Of a stretch of 64,000 nt of DNA, positions 1-8,686 are shown in pieces. The stretch is from contig NZ_SACR01000006.1 in the NCBI RefSeq assembly GCF_004016505.1, positions 124,001 through 188,000 of the forward strand, given 5' to 3'. A program made the translations under genes and the position numbers. The notes under the pieces are model-generated. The model was not told the origin of the DNA. It searched no databases and saw nothing but the letters and a program-made list of their open reading frames with translations. Source of the stretch: Rubrivivax rivuli. Lineage in GTDB: Bacteria > Pseudomonadota > Gammaproteobacteria > Burkholderiales > Burkholderiaceae_C. Every line of letters begins with the position of its first letter. The first letter of the stretch is position 1.

Positions 1-1031
1 CGGCTGTGTTTCAGCGCGCCGGCCATCAGGCAGAAGGCCTCGGGCAGCACGATCCATTCGATCTCCCAGGGCCCGGTGCTGCGTTCGTGGTCGGCCACCA
101 TCGCGTCCATCAGCGCCGCAGCGTGCTGGCGCACCACGCTGATGGCGGCGTGGATGTAGCAGCTGGCGATGGGGTTGCGCTTCTGCGGCATGGTGCTGCT
201 GCTGCCGCGGCCCGGGTGGAAGGGCTCGAAGACCTCGGCCACCTCGGTCTGCATCATCAGCTTCACGTCGGTGCTCAGCTTGCCCAGCGTGCCGCCGATC
301 AGGCCCAGCACCGCGCCCACCTCGGCGATGTTGTCGCGGATGGTGTGCCACGCAATCACAGGCTGCTGCAGCCCCAGCTCGGCGCACAGCGCGGCCTGCG
401 TTTCCATCGCGCCCGTCTGCAGGCTGGCCAGCGTGCCGGCGGCGCCGGCGAACTCGCCCACCAGCACACGTTCACGCAGCTGCGCGATGCGCTCGCGGTG
501 GCGCAGCACCGCGCTCAGCAGCCCCGCCATCTTGTAGCCGAAGGTCACGGGGATGGCCTGCTGCAGGTTGCTGCGGCCAATGACGGGCGTGAGCCGGTGT
601 TCACGCGCCAGCTTCGCCAGCGCCTGCGCGATGGCGGCGAGCTCGTCGTCCACCAGCACCAGCGCCTCGCGGATCTGCAGCACGGTGGCGGTGTCGGTGA
701 TGTCCTGCGTGGTGGCGCCCCAGTGCACGTACTCGCCCAGCTTGTCGCGGCACAGCTGGTTGACCTGCGTCACCACGCCCAGGATGGGGTAGCCGATGCG
801 CTCGGTCTGCTGGCGCAGGCGCGCCATGTCGATCTGCTCGAGCTCGCAGTGGCTGACGATCTCGTCGGCCGCTTCCTGCGGGATCAGCCCCAGCCGGCCC
901 TGCACGCGCGCCAGTGCGCGTTCGACGTCCAGGTACTTGCGGGTGCGGTTCTCGTCGCTCCACACGGCGCGCATGGCGTCGCTGCTGAACAGGCCCTGGA
1001 AGATGCTGCTGTCGATGATGCTGGCGGCCAT
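1..1031 (-). CDS. Aspartase/fumarase-superfamily lyase, CMLE / trans-aconitate decarboxylase-like (3' end outside window)
   Basis: About 343 N-terminal residues are present; the C-terminus, roughly 100 residues by family length, lies beyond the left edge. The superfamily signature GSSSTMPQKRNP is encoded around 165-205, and the family motif HWGATTQDI is present upstream of it. This grouping includes 3-carboxy-cis,cis-muconate cycloisomerase, adenylosuccinate lyase and the fungal trans-aconitate decarboxylase Tad1. No protocatechuate-pathway genes are near. It is the most downstream visible gene of an operon holding PrpF-like, CaiB-like, MaoC-like and CitE-like enzymes, so I infer a decarboxylase or lyase acting on an aconitate-type acid. 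The ATG at 1029-1031 lies 22 bases after the preceding stop. Family membership is firm; substrate is inferred. Confidence 0.85.
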   Translation of the reverse strand, partial: MAASIIDSSIFQGLFSSDAMRAVWSDENRTRKYLDVERALARVQGRLGLIPQEAADEIVSHCELEQIDMARLRQQTERIGYPILGVVTQVNQLCRDKLGEYVHWGATTQDITDTATVLQIREALVLVDDELAAIAQALAKLAREHRLTPVIGRSNLQQAIPVTFGYKMAGLLSAVLRHRERIAQLRERVLVGEFAGAAGTLASLQTGAMETQAALCAELGLQQPVIAWHTIRDNIAEVGAVLGLIGGTLGKLSTDVKLMMQTEVAEVFEPFHPGRGSSSTMPQKRNPIASCYIHAAISVVRQHAAALMDAMVADHERSTGPWEIEWIVLPEAFCLMAGALKHS

Positions 1032-1053
1032 GGCGGTTTTTCTCGAGTCGGGT

Positions 1054-1881
1054 TCACGGGACCGTGCGCGCCAGCAGGCGGCGCGCACGTTCGATGACGG
1101 GGCGGTCGACCATGCGGCCGTCGAGCTGCACGGCGCCTGTGGCGTGCGCCGCTTCGGCGGCCTGCACAACGCGCTGCGCCCAGGCCTGCTCTTCGGCGCT
1201 GGGCTGCAGCAGGGCATGCACGGGCGCCACCTGGCGCGGGTCGATGCAGAGCTTGGCGGTGTAGCCCAGCGCCCGGGCGCGGTCGAAGTCGGCGCGCAGC
1301 TGGGCTTCGTCGTCCAGCGCGGGCGTGACGCCGGCCACCGGGGCGCCGATGCCCGCGGCGCGTGAGGCCAGGGCCAGCAGCGCGGCGGGCAGGTCCAGCC
1401 CCAGGCTGCCGGCCAGCGGGCCTTCCAGGCCGAGATCGAGCGCGTAGTCGAGCGTGCCGAACACCAGGCGCTGCACGCCGGGCGCAGCGGCCAGCGCCCC
1501 GGCGGCCAGCACGCCGCGCGCACTTTCCACCAGCGGCAGCAAGGCGGCCTGCGGGCAGGCCGCGTGCAGGCGCGCGATCACGCCGGCGTCTTCGGCCTTG
1601 GGCAGCATCAGCGCCGGCGCAGGCACGGCCTGCAGCAAGGCCAGATCGAAAGCGAACTCGGGCGAGGCGGCGTCGTTCAGGCGCAGCACCCAGCGCGGGT
1701 CGCCGCTGGCCAGCGCCTGCGCCGCCGCAGCGCGGGCGGCGGCCTTGACGCTGGGCGCCACCGCGTCCTCGAGGTCCAGCACCACGGCATCGGCGCCGCT
1801 GGCCAGGGCCTTGGCGAAACGCTCGGGCCGGTCGCCCGGCACGAAGAGATAGCTGCGCGGCAGCACGGGCGTCGGAGACAT
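1054..1881 (-). CDS. ccl: CitE-like HpcH/HpaI-family lyase, probable (S)-citramalyl-CoA lyase
   Basis: 275 residues. It begins MSPTPVLPRSYLFVPGDRPE and has the CitE-family blocks LFVPGDRPERF and VVLDLEDAV (metal/CoA-site region), plus a conserved LVESARGVL segment and a C-terminal CIDPRQVAPV block. Relatives cleave acyl-CoA hydroxy acids such as citramalyl-CoA and malyl-CoA. Next to a type III CoA-transferase and a MaoC-type hydratase, it fits the last step of itaconate catabolism, (S)-citramalyl-CoA to acetyl-CoA plus pyruvate. It starts 14 bases after the CoA-transferase stop. No strong Shine-Dalgarno is visible, so translation may be coupled. A malyl- or citryl-CoA-type lyase remains possible. 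Confidence 0.85.
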   Translation of the reverse strand: MSPTPVLPRSYLFVPGDRPERFAKALASGADAVVLDLEDAVAPSVKAAARAAAAQALASGDPRWVLRLNDAASPEFAFDLALLQAVPAPALMLPKAEDAGVIARLHAACPQAALLPLVESARGVLAAGALAAAPGVQRLVFGTLDYALDLGLEGPLAGSLGLDLPAALLALASRAAGIGAPVAGVTPALDDEAQLRADFDRARALGYTAKLCIDPRQVAPVHALLQPSAEEQAWAQRVVQAAEAAHATGAVQLDGRMVDRPVIERARRLLARTVP

Positions 1882-1895
1882 GCGGGGCAAGGGCC

Positions 1896-3089
1896 TCAGA
1901 TCGCCCCGGCCGCGCGCAGCGCAGCCACGCCGGCGGCATCCACGCCCAGCTCGGCGAGCAGCGCTTCGGTGTGCTGGCCCACGGCGGGCACGGGGCCGAG
2001 CTGCGGGTCGCCGTCCTGCCAGCTGCCCGGCGGCAGCAGCGTGGGCACCGGGCCGGCGGGCGTGCCCACCTCGCGCCAGCGGCCGCGCGCGGCCAGCTGC
2101 TCGTGCTGCCACAGGCCCGCCATCTCGCGCAGCTCGGCGCTGGCGATCTGCGCCGCGTCCAGCCGCTGCTGCACCTGATCGGCCGTGAGGGTGGCGAAGG
2201 TGCTGACGATCAGCTGCCGCAGTTCGCTGCGGTGGGCGCTGCGCTGGGCGTTGCCGGCGAAGCGCGCATCCTGCGCCAGCGCCGGCTGCTGCAGCACCAC
2301 GGCACAGAACTGCGCCCACTCGCGTTCGTTCTGCAGGCCCAGCATCACCTGCTTGCCGTCGCCGCAAGGGAAGGGGCCGTAGGGGTAGATGGTGGCGTGC
2401 GCCGCGCCGGCCCGCGGCGGCGGGGCCGCGCCGTCGAAGGCGTAGTAGAGCGGGTAGCCCATCCACTCGCCCATGGCCTCGAGCATGCTCAGGTCGATGC
2501 GGCGGCCGCGGCCGTCGCGCTGGCGCTGCAGCACGGCGGCCAGGATGTTGCTGTAGGCGTACATGCCGGCGGCGATGTCGGCAATCGAGATGCCGGCCTT
2601 GCAAGGCTCTTCCGGCGTGCCGGTGGTGCTGACAAAGCCGCTCTCGGCCTGGATCAGCAGGTCGTAGGCCTTCTTGTCGCGGTAGGGGCCGGGGTGCTCG
2701 GGGTCGTCGCCATAGCCCGAGATGTCGCAGACGATGAGGTCGGGCCGCTGCGCCTGCAGCGCCGCGTGCGAGACGCCCATGCGCGCCGCCGCACCCGGCG
2801 CAAGGTTCTGCACCACCACGTCGGCCTTCTCGACGATCAAGCGCAGCAACAGCGCCAGCGCCGCGGGTTGCTTGAGGTCGAGCGTGAGGCTCTCCTTGCT
2901 GCGGTTGGTCCAGACGAAGTGCGAGGCCAGGCCGCGCACGCGGCGGTCGTAGCCGCGCGCGAAATCACCCGCCCCGGGGCGTTCGATCTTGATGACACGC
3001 GCGCCCAGGTCGGCGAGCTGGCGCGTGGCGAAGGGCGCGGCAATCGCATGTTCCAGCGTCACCACGGTCAGGCCTTGCAGCGGCTGCAT
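1896..3089 (-). CDS. CaiB/BaiF family III CoA-transferase, probable itaconate CoA-transferase
   Basis: 397 residues, normal for the family. The catalytic aspartate of class III CoA-transferases is visible as D143 in the block AYDLLIQAESG, and the N-terminal block LEHAIAAPFATRQLADLGA is typical. These enzymes move CoA from succinyl-CoA or acetyl-CoA to a free acid. With the CitE-like and MaoC-like genes on either side, the expected reaction is itaconate or mesaconate activation, as in the Pseudomonas ict-ich-ccl set. The ATG at 3087-3089 is 4 bases past the hydratase stop, so the two are almost certainly co-translated. The substrate is inferred from the neighbours. Confidence 0.88.
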   Translation of the reverse strand: MQPLQGLTVVTLEHAIAAPFATRQLADLGARVIKIERPGAGDFARGYDRRVRGLASHFVWTNRSKESLTLDLKQPAALALLLRLIVEKADVVVQNLAPGAAARMGVSHAALQAQRPDLIVCDISGYGDDPEHPGPYRDKKAYDLLIQAESGFVSTTGTPEEPCKAGISIADIAAGMYAYSNILAAVLQRQRDGRGRRIDLSMLEAMGEWMGYPLYYAFDGAAPPPRAGAAHATIYPYGPFPCGDGKQVMLGLQNEREWAQFCAVVLQQPALAQDARFAGNAQRSAHRSELRQLIVSTFATLTADQVQQRLDAAQIASAELREMAGLWQHEQLAARGRWREVGTPAGPVPTLLPPGSWQDGDPQLGPVPAVGQHTEALLAELGVDAAGVAALRAAGAI

Positions 3090-3093
3090 CGCT

Positions 3094-3963
3094 TCAGCGC
3101 CCCGCCGACTTGAGCGTGGCCGTGGCGTCCATGGTCAGCCAGCCCGCGTGGTCTTGCGCCCAGAGGCGCACGGTGTCGCCCTCACGCGCGCCGTTGACGC
3201 GCATCTCGGCGCCGTCGAAAGTAGGGCGCAGCGCGCGGAACTGGAAGCTCGCCACCTCGGCCTGCGGCAGTTCGCGGCGCAGCAGGTCGAGCAGCAGCGT
3301 GGCGATCAGCGGGCCGTGCACGATGAGGCCGGGGTAGCCCTCGACCTCGGTGACGTAGCGGCGGTCGTAATGGATGCGGTGGCCATTGAAGGTGAGCGCG
3401 CTGTAGCGGAAGAGCAGCACGTCGTCGGGCCGCAGGCTGCGCTGCCAAGGGGCGCCAGAGGGGGCGGCTTGCGGCGGCGGCTCCACATCGCCGGGGCGGC
3501 GCGCCTCGCGGTAGACGATGTCGTGGAACTCGGTCAGCGCGGGGCTGGCGGCGCCCTGCACGGAGACCTCGTGCCGCACCTTCACGAACACCAGCGCGCC
3601 GCTGCGGCCCTGCTTGGGCGTGACCTCGGCGATGGTGCTGCGCCGCGTGACGGCCTCGCCGATGCGCAGCGGCGCGTGGAAGCTGAACTGGCTGCCCGCC
3701 CACATGCGCCGCGGCAGCGGCACCGGCGGCAGGAAGCCGCCGCGCTGGGCGTGGCCGTCGGGCCCGATCTCGCTGGCGCGGTGCTGCGGCAGGAAGTACA
3801 GCCAGTGCCACAGCGGTGGCAGCGGCGTGCCAGGGGCCCAGGCCTGGGGCGCGTGGTCCAGCGTGGCCGTCAGCGCCGCGGCGGGCGTGGGGTGCAGGGT
3901 GTCGTGCAGGGTCTCGCTGCGGCCCACCCAGGCCTTCAGGTCGTCGAGCGTGGTAGTGTCCAT
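3094..3963 (-). CDS. MaoC/HTD2-type hydratase, probable itaconyl-CoA / mesaconyl-C4-CoA hydratase
   Basis: 289 residues with the layout of FAS1-like dehydratase proteins: an N-terminal hotdog half and a C-terminal half carrying the active-site block LTFNGHRIHYDR followed by YVTEVEGYPGLIVHGPL. This block is characteristic of the mesaconyl-C4-CoA/itaconyl-CoA hydratase branch. The predicted role is to hydrate the acyl-CoA made by the neighbouring CoA-transferase to citramalyl-CoA. The ATG at 3961-3963 gives the normal N-terminus. Upstream in-frame sequence runs into the porin 3' end and is not coding. An Ala/Pro-rich linker around residue 165 is slightly unusual. Confidence 0.87.
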   Translation of the reverse strand: MDTTTLDDLKAWVGRSETLHDTLHPTPAAALTATLDHAPQAWAPGTPLPPLWHWLYFLPQHRASEIGPDGHAQRGGFLPPVPLPRRMWAGSQFSFHAPLRIGEAVTRRSTIAEVTPKQGRSGALVFVKVRHEVSVQGAASPALTEFHDIVYREARRPGDVEPPPQAAPSGAPWQRSLRPDDVLLFRYSALTFNGHRIHYDRRYVTEVEGYPGLIVHGPLIATLLLDLLRRELPQAEVASFQFRALRPTFDGAEMRVNGAREGDTVRLWAQDHAGWLTMDATATLKSAGR

Positions 3964-4022
3964 GTCGTCTTTGTACCTGGGCGGGGCCGGCGGCGTGGCA
4001 GCCCGCGGCCGCCCGCCCGGAC

Positions 4023-5096
4023 TCAGAAGTTGTGGCGCATGCCCAGTTCGTAGCCCGTGGAGCGCCCACCGCCGGCCAGGCCGGCCGGGCCGCCCGGCAC
4101 CTGGTAGGTGGCGGCACCGCGGTTGCTGATGCGCGAGCAGGTGCCGTACAGCGCGCTGCGCTTGGACAGCGTGTGCACGTAGCCCAGTCCGAGGTGGGTG
4201 GACCCGTTGGGATCGATGCTGGTGGTGCCCACGCGGCCGTCGAGGTCGACGCGGATCATCGAGAACTTCACCTCGCCCGTGCTCACCGGCACCGTGCCCG
4301 AGAGCATCAGGTTGGTCTGCTTGCTCTGGTTCTGCTTGAACTGCCGCCACACCGCGTTGGCGCGCAGGAAGCCCAGGTTCCAGGTGCCGCCGATGGCGGT
4401 GTCGATGAACTTGCCGGTGCTGGTGTTGGCGTTCTCGGTCTGCACCCGCGCGGCACTCAGGCTCAGCGGGCCTGCGACGTAGCCCAGACGAGCACCGATG
4501 ACCTTGTTGCCGGCGCCTTCGCCCGCCCCCAGCATCACCTGACCATCGATGCCGCCCAGGCCACCGGGCAGGTGGTATTGCAGCGTGTCGTTGGCGCGCA
4601 CCGTGGTGTTCGCATTGCTGCCAAAGGCACTGCGGATGGGACCCAGCGGCGTGGCCGAGACGCTGTTGTTGCTGCCCGCCACACCGACGTGGCTGAAGGG
4701 GTCGAAACGCACCCAGTTCAGGTAGGTGGGCACGTAGTCGCGGCCCATGCGAACCTCACCCAGGCTCTTGCCGCTGAGGCTGAGAGTGGAGCGGCGGTCC
4801 CAGAAGCCGGCGGCCGTGGATGTGCCGGTGTCCAGCGCGATGCCGTGTTCCAGCCAGAAGCTGGCCGAAAGGCCGCCGCCCAGGTCTTCGGTGCCGCGCA
4901 CCACCAGCCGGCTGGTGTTGTTGGAGCCGCTGACGAGGCTCTTCACCGAGCCGCGGCCCTGGTTGCTGACGGAACGTGCGGCGGCGTCGGCAATGCCGCT
5001 GAGCTGCACGGTGCTTTGGGCTGCAGCGGGCAGGGCCAGGGCTGCGGCGGACAGGCCCAGCAGGGCGGCCGCAACGGGCCTGAGCGAGTGCTTCAT
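4023..5096 (-). CDS. Gram-negative porin (Porin_4 type)
   Basis: 357 residues. A Sec signal peptide ends in LPAAAQ after about residue 27. Amphipathic beta-strand sequence follows, and the protein ends in the outer-membrane signature phenylalanine (GYELGMRHNF). It includes the typical betaproteobacterial blocks SRLVVRGTEDLGGGL and the loop DPFSHVGVAG. It sits between the Bug receptor (43-base gap) and the hydratase (59-base gap) in the same orientation, so it probably lets the operon's organic-acid substrate cross the outer membrane. Specificity cannot be read from sequence. Confidence 0.9.
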   Translation of the reverse strand: MKHSLRPVAAALLGLSAAALALPAAAQSTVQLSGIADAAARSVSNQGRGSVKSLVSGSNNTSRLVVRGTEDLGGGLSASFWLEHGIALDTGTSTAAGFWDRRSTLSLSGKSLGEVRMGRDYVPTYLNWVRFDPFSHVGVAGSNNSVSATPLGPIRSAFGSNANTTVRANDTLQYHLPGGLGGIDGQVMLGAGEGAGNKVIGARLGYVAGPLSLSAARVQTENANTSTGKFIDTAIGGTWNLGFLRANAVWRQFKQNQSKQTNLMLSGTVPVSTGEVKFSMIRVDLDGRVGTTSIDPNGSTHLGLGYVHTLSKRSALYGTCSRISNRGAATYQVPGGPAGLAGGGRSTGYELGMRHNF

Positions 5097-5139
5097 GGAG
5101 GTCTCCGGAGTGTTGTCGTGGTGGTGGGGCCTGAGAGAT

Positions 5140-6102
5140 TCAGTCGGCGGTGAGCTTGGCCTTGGCGACCACGGCCTTCCACTTGACGAGTTCGTTCTTC
5201 ACCAGGGCACCCAACTGCTCGGGCGTGCTCGACTGCACGTCGGCGCCGTCGGCTTCGATGCGCTTGACGATCTCGGGGTCGTTCAGCGCCTGGACCGCGG
5301 CCTGGTGCAGCTTGTCGATGATCGGCTTGGGGGTCTTGGCCGGCGCGAACAGGCCATACCACTGCGAAACGTCCACGTCGTACCCCAGCTCCTTCAGCGT
5401 GGGCACGTCGGGCAGGGTGGCCACACGCTTGGGGCCGGCAATGGCCATCGGCCGCAGCTTGCCGGTCTTCAGGTGCGAGGCCGCGGTGAACAGGCTCGGG
5501 AACATGAACTGCGCGTGCCCCGCGAGGGTGTCGTTGATGGCCGGCGCCGAGCCCTTGTAGGGCACGTGCAGCATCACGGTGCCCGTGGCCAGCTTGAAGA
5601 GTTCGCCCGCGAAGTGCGGCGCCGAACCGCTGCCGGCCGAGGCGTAGGTGTACCTGTCCGGCTTGGCCTTGAGCTGCGCCACGAGGTCCTTCACGTCCTT
5701 CACCGGCACATTGGCCGTGGCGACCATCACCGTGGGCGAGGTGGCCGTGAGGCTGATGGGCTCGAAGTCGGCCACCGGGTCGTAGCGCAGCTTCTGCAGC
5801 GCCGGGTTCAGCGTGTGGGTGGCGGTGAAGCCCCACATCAGGGTGTGGCCATCGGGCGCGGCACGGGCCACGTACTCGCTGGCGATGGAGCCGTTGGCAC
5901 CGGCCCGGTTGTCGATGATCACCGTCTGCCCCAGCAGGGCGCCCAGCTTCTGGCCCACGGCGCGCGCCATCGAGTCATTGCCGCCGCCGGCGGCCGTGGG
6001 CACGACGATGGTGATGGTCTTGCTGGGGTAGGGGGCCTGCGCGTGGGCCGGTGCGGCCACGGCCAGCGTCGCCGCCAAGAGCGGCGCGATGAGCGCTTTC
6101 AT
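5140..6102 (-). CDS. Bug/TctC-family periplasmic solute-binding receptor
   Basis: 320 residues with a signal peptide MKALIAPLLAATLAVAAPAH followed by AQA. Family blocks are YPSKTITIVVPTAAGGGND, VIIDNRAGANGSIASEYVA, HVPYKGSAPAINDTLAGH and a C-terminal PEQLGALVKNE segment. Such receptors bind carboxylates and often feed tripartite tricarboxylate transporters; no TctA/TctB genes are visible here. GGAG stands about 9 bases before the ATG, supporting independent initiation. No stop codon separates it from the upstream PrpF-like frame, so the two genes are also one continuous 729-codon open frame (5140-7329). Confidence 0.9.
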   Translation of the reverse strand: MKALIAPLLAATLAVAAPAHAQAPYPSKTITIVVPTAAGGGNDSMARAVGQKLGALLGQTVIIDNRAGANGSIASEYVARAAPDGHTLMWGFTATHTLNPALQKLRYDPVADFEPISLTATSPTVMVATANVPVKDVKDLVAQLKAKPDRYTYASAGSGSAPHFAGELFKLATGTVMLHVPYKGSAPAINDTLAGHAQFMFPSLFTAASHLKTGKLRPMAIAGPKRVATLPDVPTLKELGYDVDVSQWYGLFAPAKTPKPIIDKLHQAAVQALNDPEIVKRIEADGADVQSSTPEQLGALVKNELVKWKAVVAKAKLTAD

Positions 6103-7254
6103 GGTCTTGTCTCCATCATGGGTTTCGGGTTCGGCAGGGGCCGTCGCCGGGGCGGGCCGGGACAGCACGTAATCTGGAATCTGCAGCTCGCCCTGCAGGA
6201 TCTTGCGGGCCGTGCGCACGAGCGCCGCACCCTGGATGCGGGCCTCTTCACCCCCGCCTTCGGTGTGCATGGCCACCTCGATGCGACCCTGCGGGTGCAG
6301 CACCTGCACCGCGTAGCGGCCCTGGCGCAAGCGCGTTGCGCTGGCCACCGTGCCGGGCAGGGAGAAGGCGGCGGCCACGCCGATGGCACCGGTGACGGCA
6401 TGCGAGGCATGGCACCGCCGCGGCGTGAAGTAGCGGGAAGTCACGGCCTCGGGCGTGTCGCCCTCGCTCACGACCACCGGCTTGGGAATGACACTGTGGC
6501 TCACATCGCCCAGGCCCATCGCAGCGCCGGCCAGGCGGCGCAGCATCTCCAGGCGATGGAGCAGCGGCAGGTTCGCATCCAGTTCGGTGGGGCTCTCACG
6601 GCCGTTCAGAGACTGGCCGAGATCACGCGCCAGGTCGCTGGCGCGCACGATCATCAGCGGCATGGCCGCGTCGATGCAACTCAAGGGCACGCCGTCGATC
6701 ACGTCGATGCGACGGCCCGTGGGGAACACCGAGCCCGTCACCGCGCCCCAGGCGTCGAGGAACTCCAGTTGCACCGGCGCCGCGGTGCCGGCCACACCGT
6801 CGATGCGCGTGCTGCCGTCGTAGCGCACCCGCCGCCCGGGGGTCTGCACGGTCACGTCGATGCGTGAACGCGTGTTGACGTTGAAGACACGCAACTTGGT
6901 TTCGCCGTCCTGCGCGGGCACCAGACCCTGCTCGATGGCGAAGGGGCCCACGCCCGAGAGCATGTTGCCGCAGTTGGGCCGCGTGTCCACCGAGCGCGTG
7001 CCCACGCCCACCTGGGCGAAGAGGTAGTCCACGTCGCAGCCCGGCTCGGCCGAGCGCGAGACGATGGCCACCTTGCTGGTGAGCGTGCTGCCGCCGCCCA
7101 CCCCATCCACGCCCAGCGGGTCGGACGCGCCGATGGCGCCCACCAGCACCTCGTTGCGCAGATCCTCGTCGGCCGGCAGCCACTCGCGCAGGAAGAACGG
7201 GCCGCGCGAGGTGCCGGCACGCATCAAGACGCAAGGCAGGGTCATCGATGTCAT
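6103..7254 (-). CDS. PrpF-family isomerase (aconitate Delta-isomerase / 4-oxalomesaconate tautomerase-like), frame open into Bug gene
   Basis: About 384 residues before the Bug ATG. Family blocks are LPCVLMRAGTSRGPFF near the start, DPLGVDGVGGGSTLTSKVAI, the catalytic-cysteine block DTRPNCGNMLSGVGP and a second half with CHASHAVTGAIGVAAA. Relatives include PrpF, GalD (4-oxalomesaconate tautomerase) and the fungal aconitate Delta-isomerase Adi1. The homologous part ends around QGELQIPDYVLS, and an Ala/Pro linker follows with no stop. Stops exist in the other two frames, one as TGA overlapping the Bug ATG, so either a real fusion or a one-base frame change is possible. Start chosen at ATG 7252-7254 (alternative ATG 7243-7245). 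An upstream ATG falls inside the LysR box. Confidence 0.82.
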
Positions 7255-7307
7255 GGCCGGGATGGTGGCGCTTCGGCTCATGCAGCGGAATTGCACAGTT
7301 CTGAGGC

Positions 7308-7330
7308 ATTGATCGACAATGCGCATCAAT
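7308..7330. promoter_or_regulatory. LysR-type operator (T-N11-A box) between operon and regulator
   Basis: ATTGAT at 7308-7313 and its complement ATCAAT at 7325-7330 are separated by exactly 11 bases, the canonical LysR-family geometry. The site lies in the 104-base gap between divergent genes, 28 bases upstream of the lysR start and 54 upstream of the PrpF start. Confidence 0.6.
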
Positions 7331-7358
7331 CGAAACGTCGGGTTCCTCAGGGTTTTCC

Positions 7359-8285
7359 ATGGCCATCGCCTTCGATCTGAACGACCTGCAGGCCTTCCGC
7401 GCGGTGGCCGAACTCGGCAACTTCCGCCGTGCGGCCGAGGCCGTTCACATCTCTCAGCCGGCCTTCAGCCGCCGCATCGAGAAGCTGGAAGAAGCCCTCG
7501 GCGTGCGCCTGCTCGACCGCACCACGCGCCGCGTGAGCCTGACCGCCGTGGGGCGCGACTTCGCGCGCAAGGTGCAGACGCTGCTGGACGACCTGGACGG
7601 CACGCTGCTGGCCATGCAGGGCATCGCCGGCCACCGCATGGGCGAGGTCACCGTGGCCTGCGTGCCTTCCACCGTTTACTACTACGCCGCGCAGGTGGTG
7701 CAGCGTTTCCGCGACCGCTACCCCAAGATCCGCGTGAAGCTGCACGACGCCAGCGCCAACGAGGTGCTTGGCGTGGTGGTGCGCGGCGAGGCCGATTTCG
7801 GCCTGAACTTCATCGGCAGCCAGGAGCCCGACCTGCACTTCATGCCGCTGCGCGAAGACCGCTTCGTCGCCGCCTGCCGGCGCGACCACCCGCTGGCGCG
7901 CAAGCGCCGCGTGGCCTGGGCCGACCTGGCCGACCACGACTTCATCGCGGTCACGCAGAGCTCGGGGAACCGCCTGCTGCTCGACCAGGCCTTGGCCGGC
8001 GTGGCGCGGCGCCCGGTGGCGGTGTGCGAGGCCCAGCACGTCACCACGCTGCTGGGCATGGTGGAAGCCGGCCTGGGCGTGGCGGCGGTGCCGGCCATGG
8101 CCATGCCCGGGCGCGACCACCCGCTGCTGGTGAGCGTGCCGCTGGACGAACCCGTGGTCACGCGCCGCGTGGGCCTGATCCGCCGCAACGGCCGCACGCT
8201 GGCGCCGGCAGCGCAGCAGCTCTACGACTTCTTCGCCGAGATGGCGCAGAACAAGCGCGGCACCCAAGTGCGCAAACCGTCCTGA
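7359..8285 (+). CDS. LysR-family transcriptional regulator of the carboxylate operon
   Basis: 308 residues. The N-terminal winged helix-turn-helix covers about residues 5-65 (LQAFRAVAELGNFRRAAEAV, then ISQPAFSRRIEKLEEALG), and a type 2 periplasmic-binding-like effector domain follows. It is divergent from the carboxylate operon with a T-N11-A box between, the usual arrangement for an activator of the neighbouring operon responding to a substrate or intermediate. The ATG at 7359 is preceded by weak ribosome-binding sequence. The effector is unknown; itaconate, trans-aconitate or an acyl-CoA intermediate would fit the operon. Confidence 0.92.
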   Translation: MAIAFDLNDLQAFRAVAELGNFRRAAEAVHISQPAFSRRIEKLEEALGVRLLDRTTRRVSLTAVGRDFARKVQTLLDDLDGTLLAMQGIAGHRMGEVTVACVPSTVYYYAAQVVQRFRDRYPKIRVKLHDASANEVLGVVVRGEADFGLNFIGSQEPDLHFMPLREDRFVAACRRDHPLARKRRVAWADLADHDFIAVTQSSGNRLLLDQALAGVARRPVAVCEAQHVTTLLGMVEAGLGVAAVPAMAMPGRDHPLLVSVPLDEPVVTRRVGLIRRNGRTLAPAAQQLYDFFAEMAQNKRGTQVRKPS

Positions 8286-8686
8286 GGCTGGGTGCAGGCC
8301 TGTCGGCATCGATTCACCCGGCGAAGCGTCGAACACGGCACGGCGCGCCGTTGCCAGTGACCAACCGGAAGGCCCGGCGCGTGAGATCCAGACGCGACGC
8401 GGGGCCCATGCCCACCTCAACGGGGCTGCGCGCCCGAGGCTTGGCCCCAATTCGCTAGGGGCTTTCCCTTGCATTCGAGCGATATCCGTCAGCCAGCAAT
8501 TTGGCCGTAAGCAAGCTCCAACACATTCGAATTCGAGACAGGCCATGAAACGCCTGAAGAAGTCACCCGTTGCGTGACTGCACCGCCTCAGGCGCTGCTT
8601 GAGGGCCACGAGCAAGGCAATCCGCAGGCCCACTGCGGACAAGAAACCGTCTGGTCATCAGGCCGGACACACAAGGAACAACAAGA
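8286..8686. other. 401-base intergenic region
   Basis: This lies between lysR and the transporter gene. I found no convincing gene. It is less GC-rich from about 8460 and includes a perfect 10-base palindrome TCGAATTCGA at 8527-8536. It probably contains the promoter of the transporter, but no clear -35/-10 pair could be assigned. Confidence 0.4.

Noticed and set aside
1-1031. Calling the left-edge lyase purB or pcaB
   Set aside because: The signature is shared by the whole superfamily and the operon context does not match purine or protocatechuate pathways.
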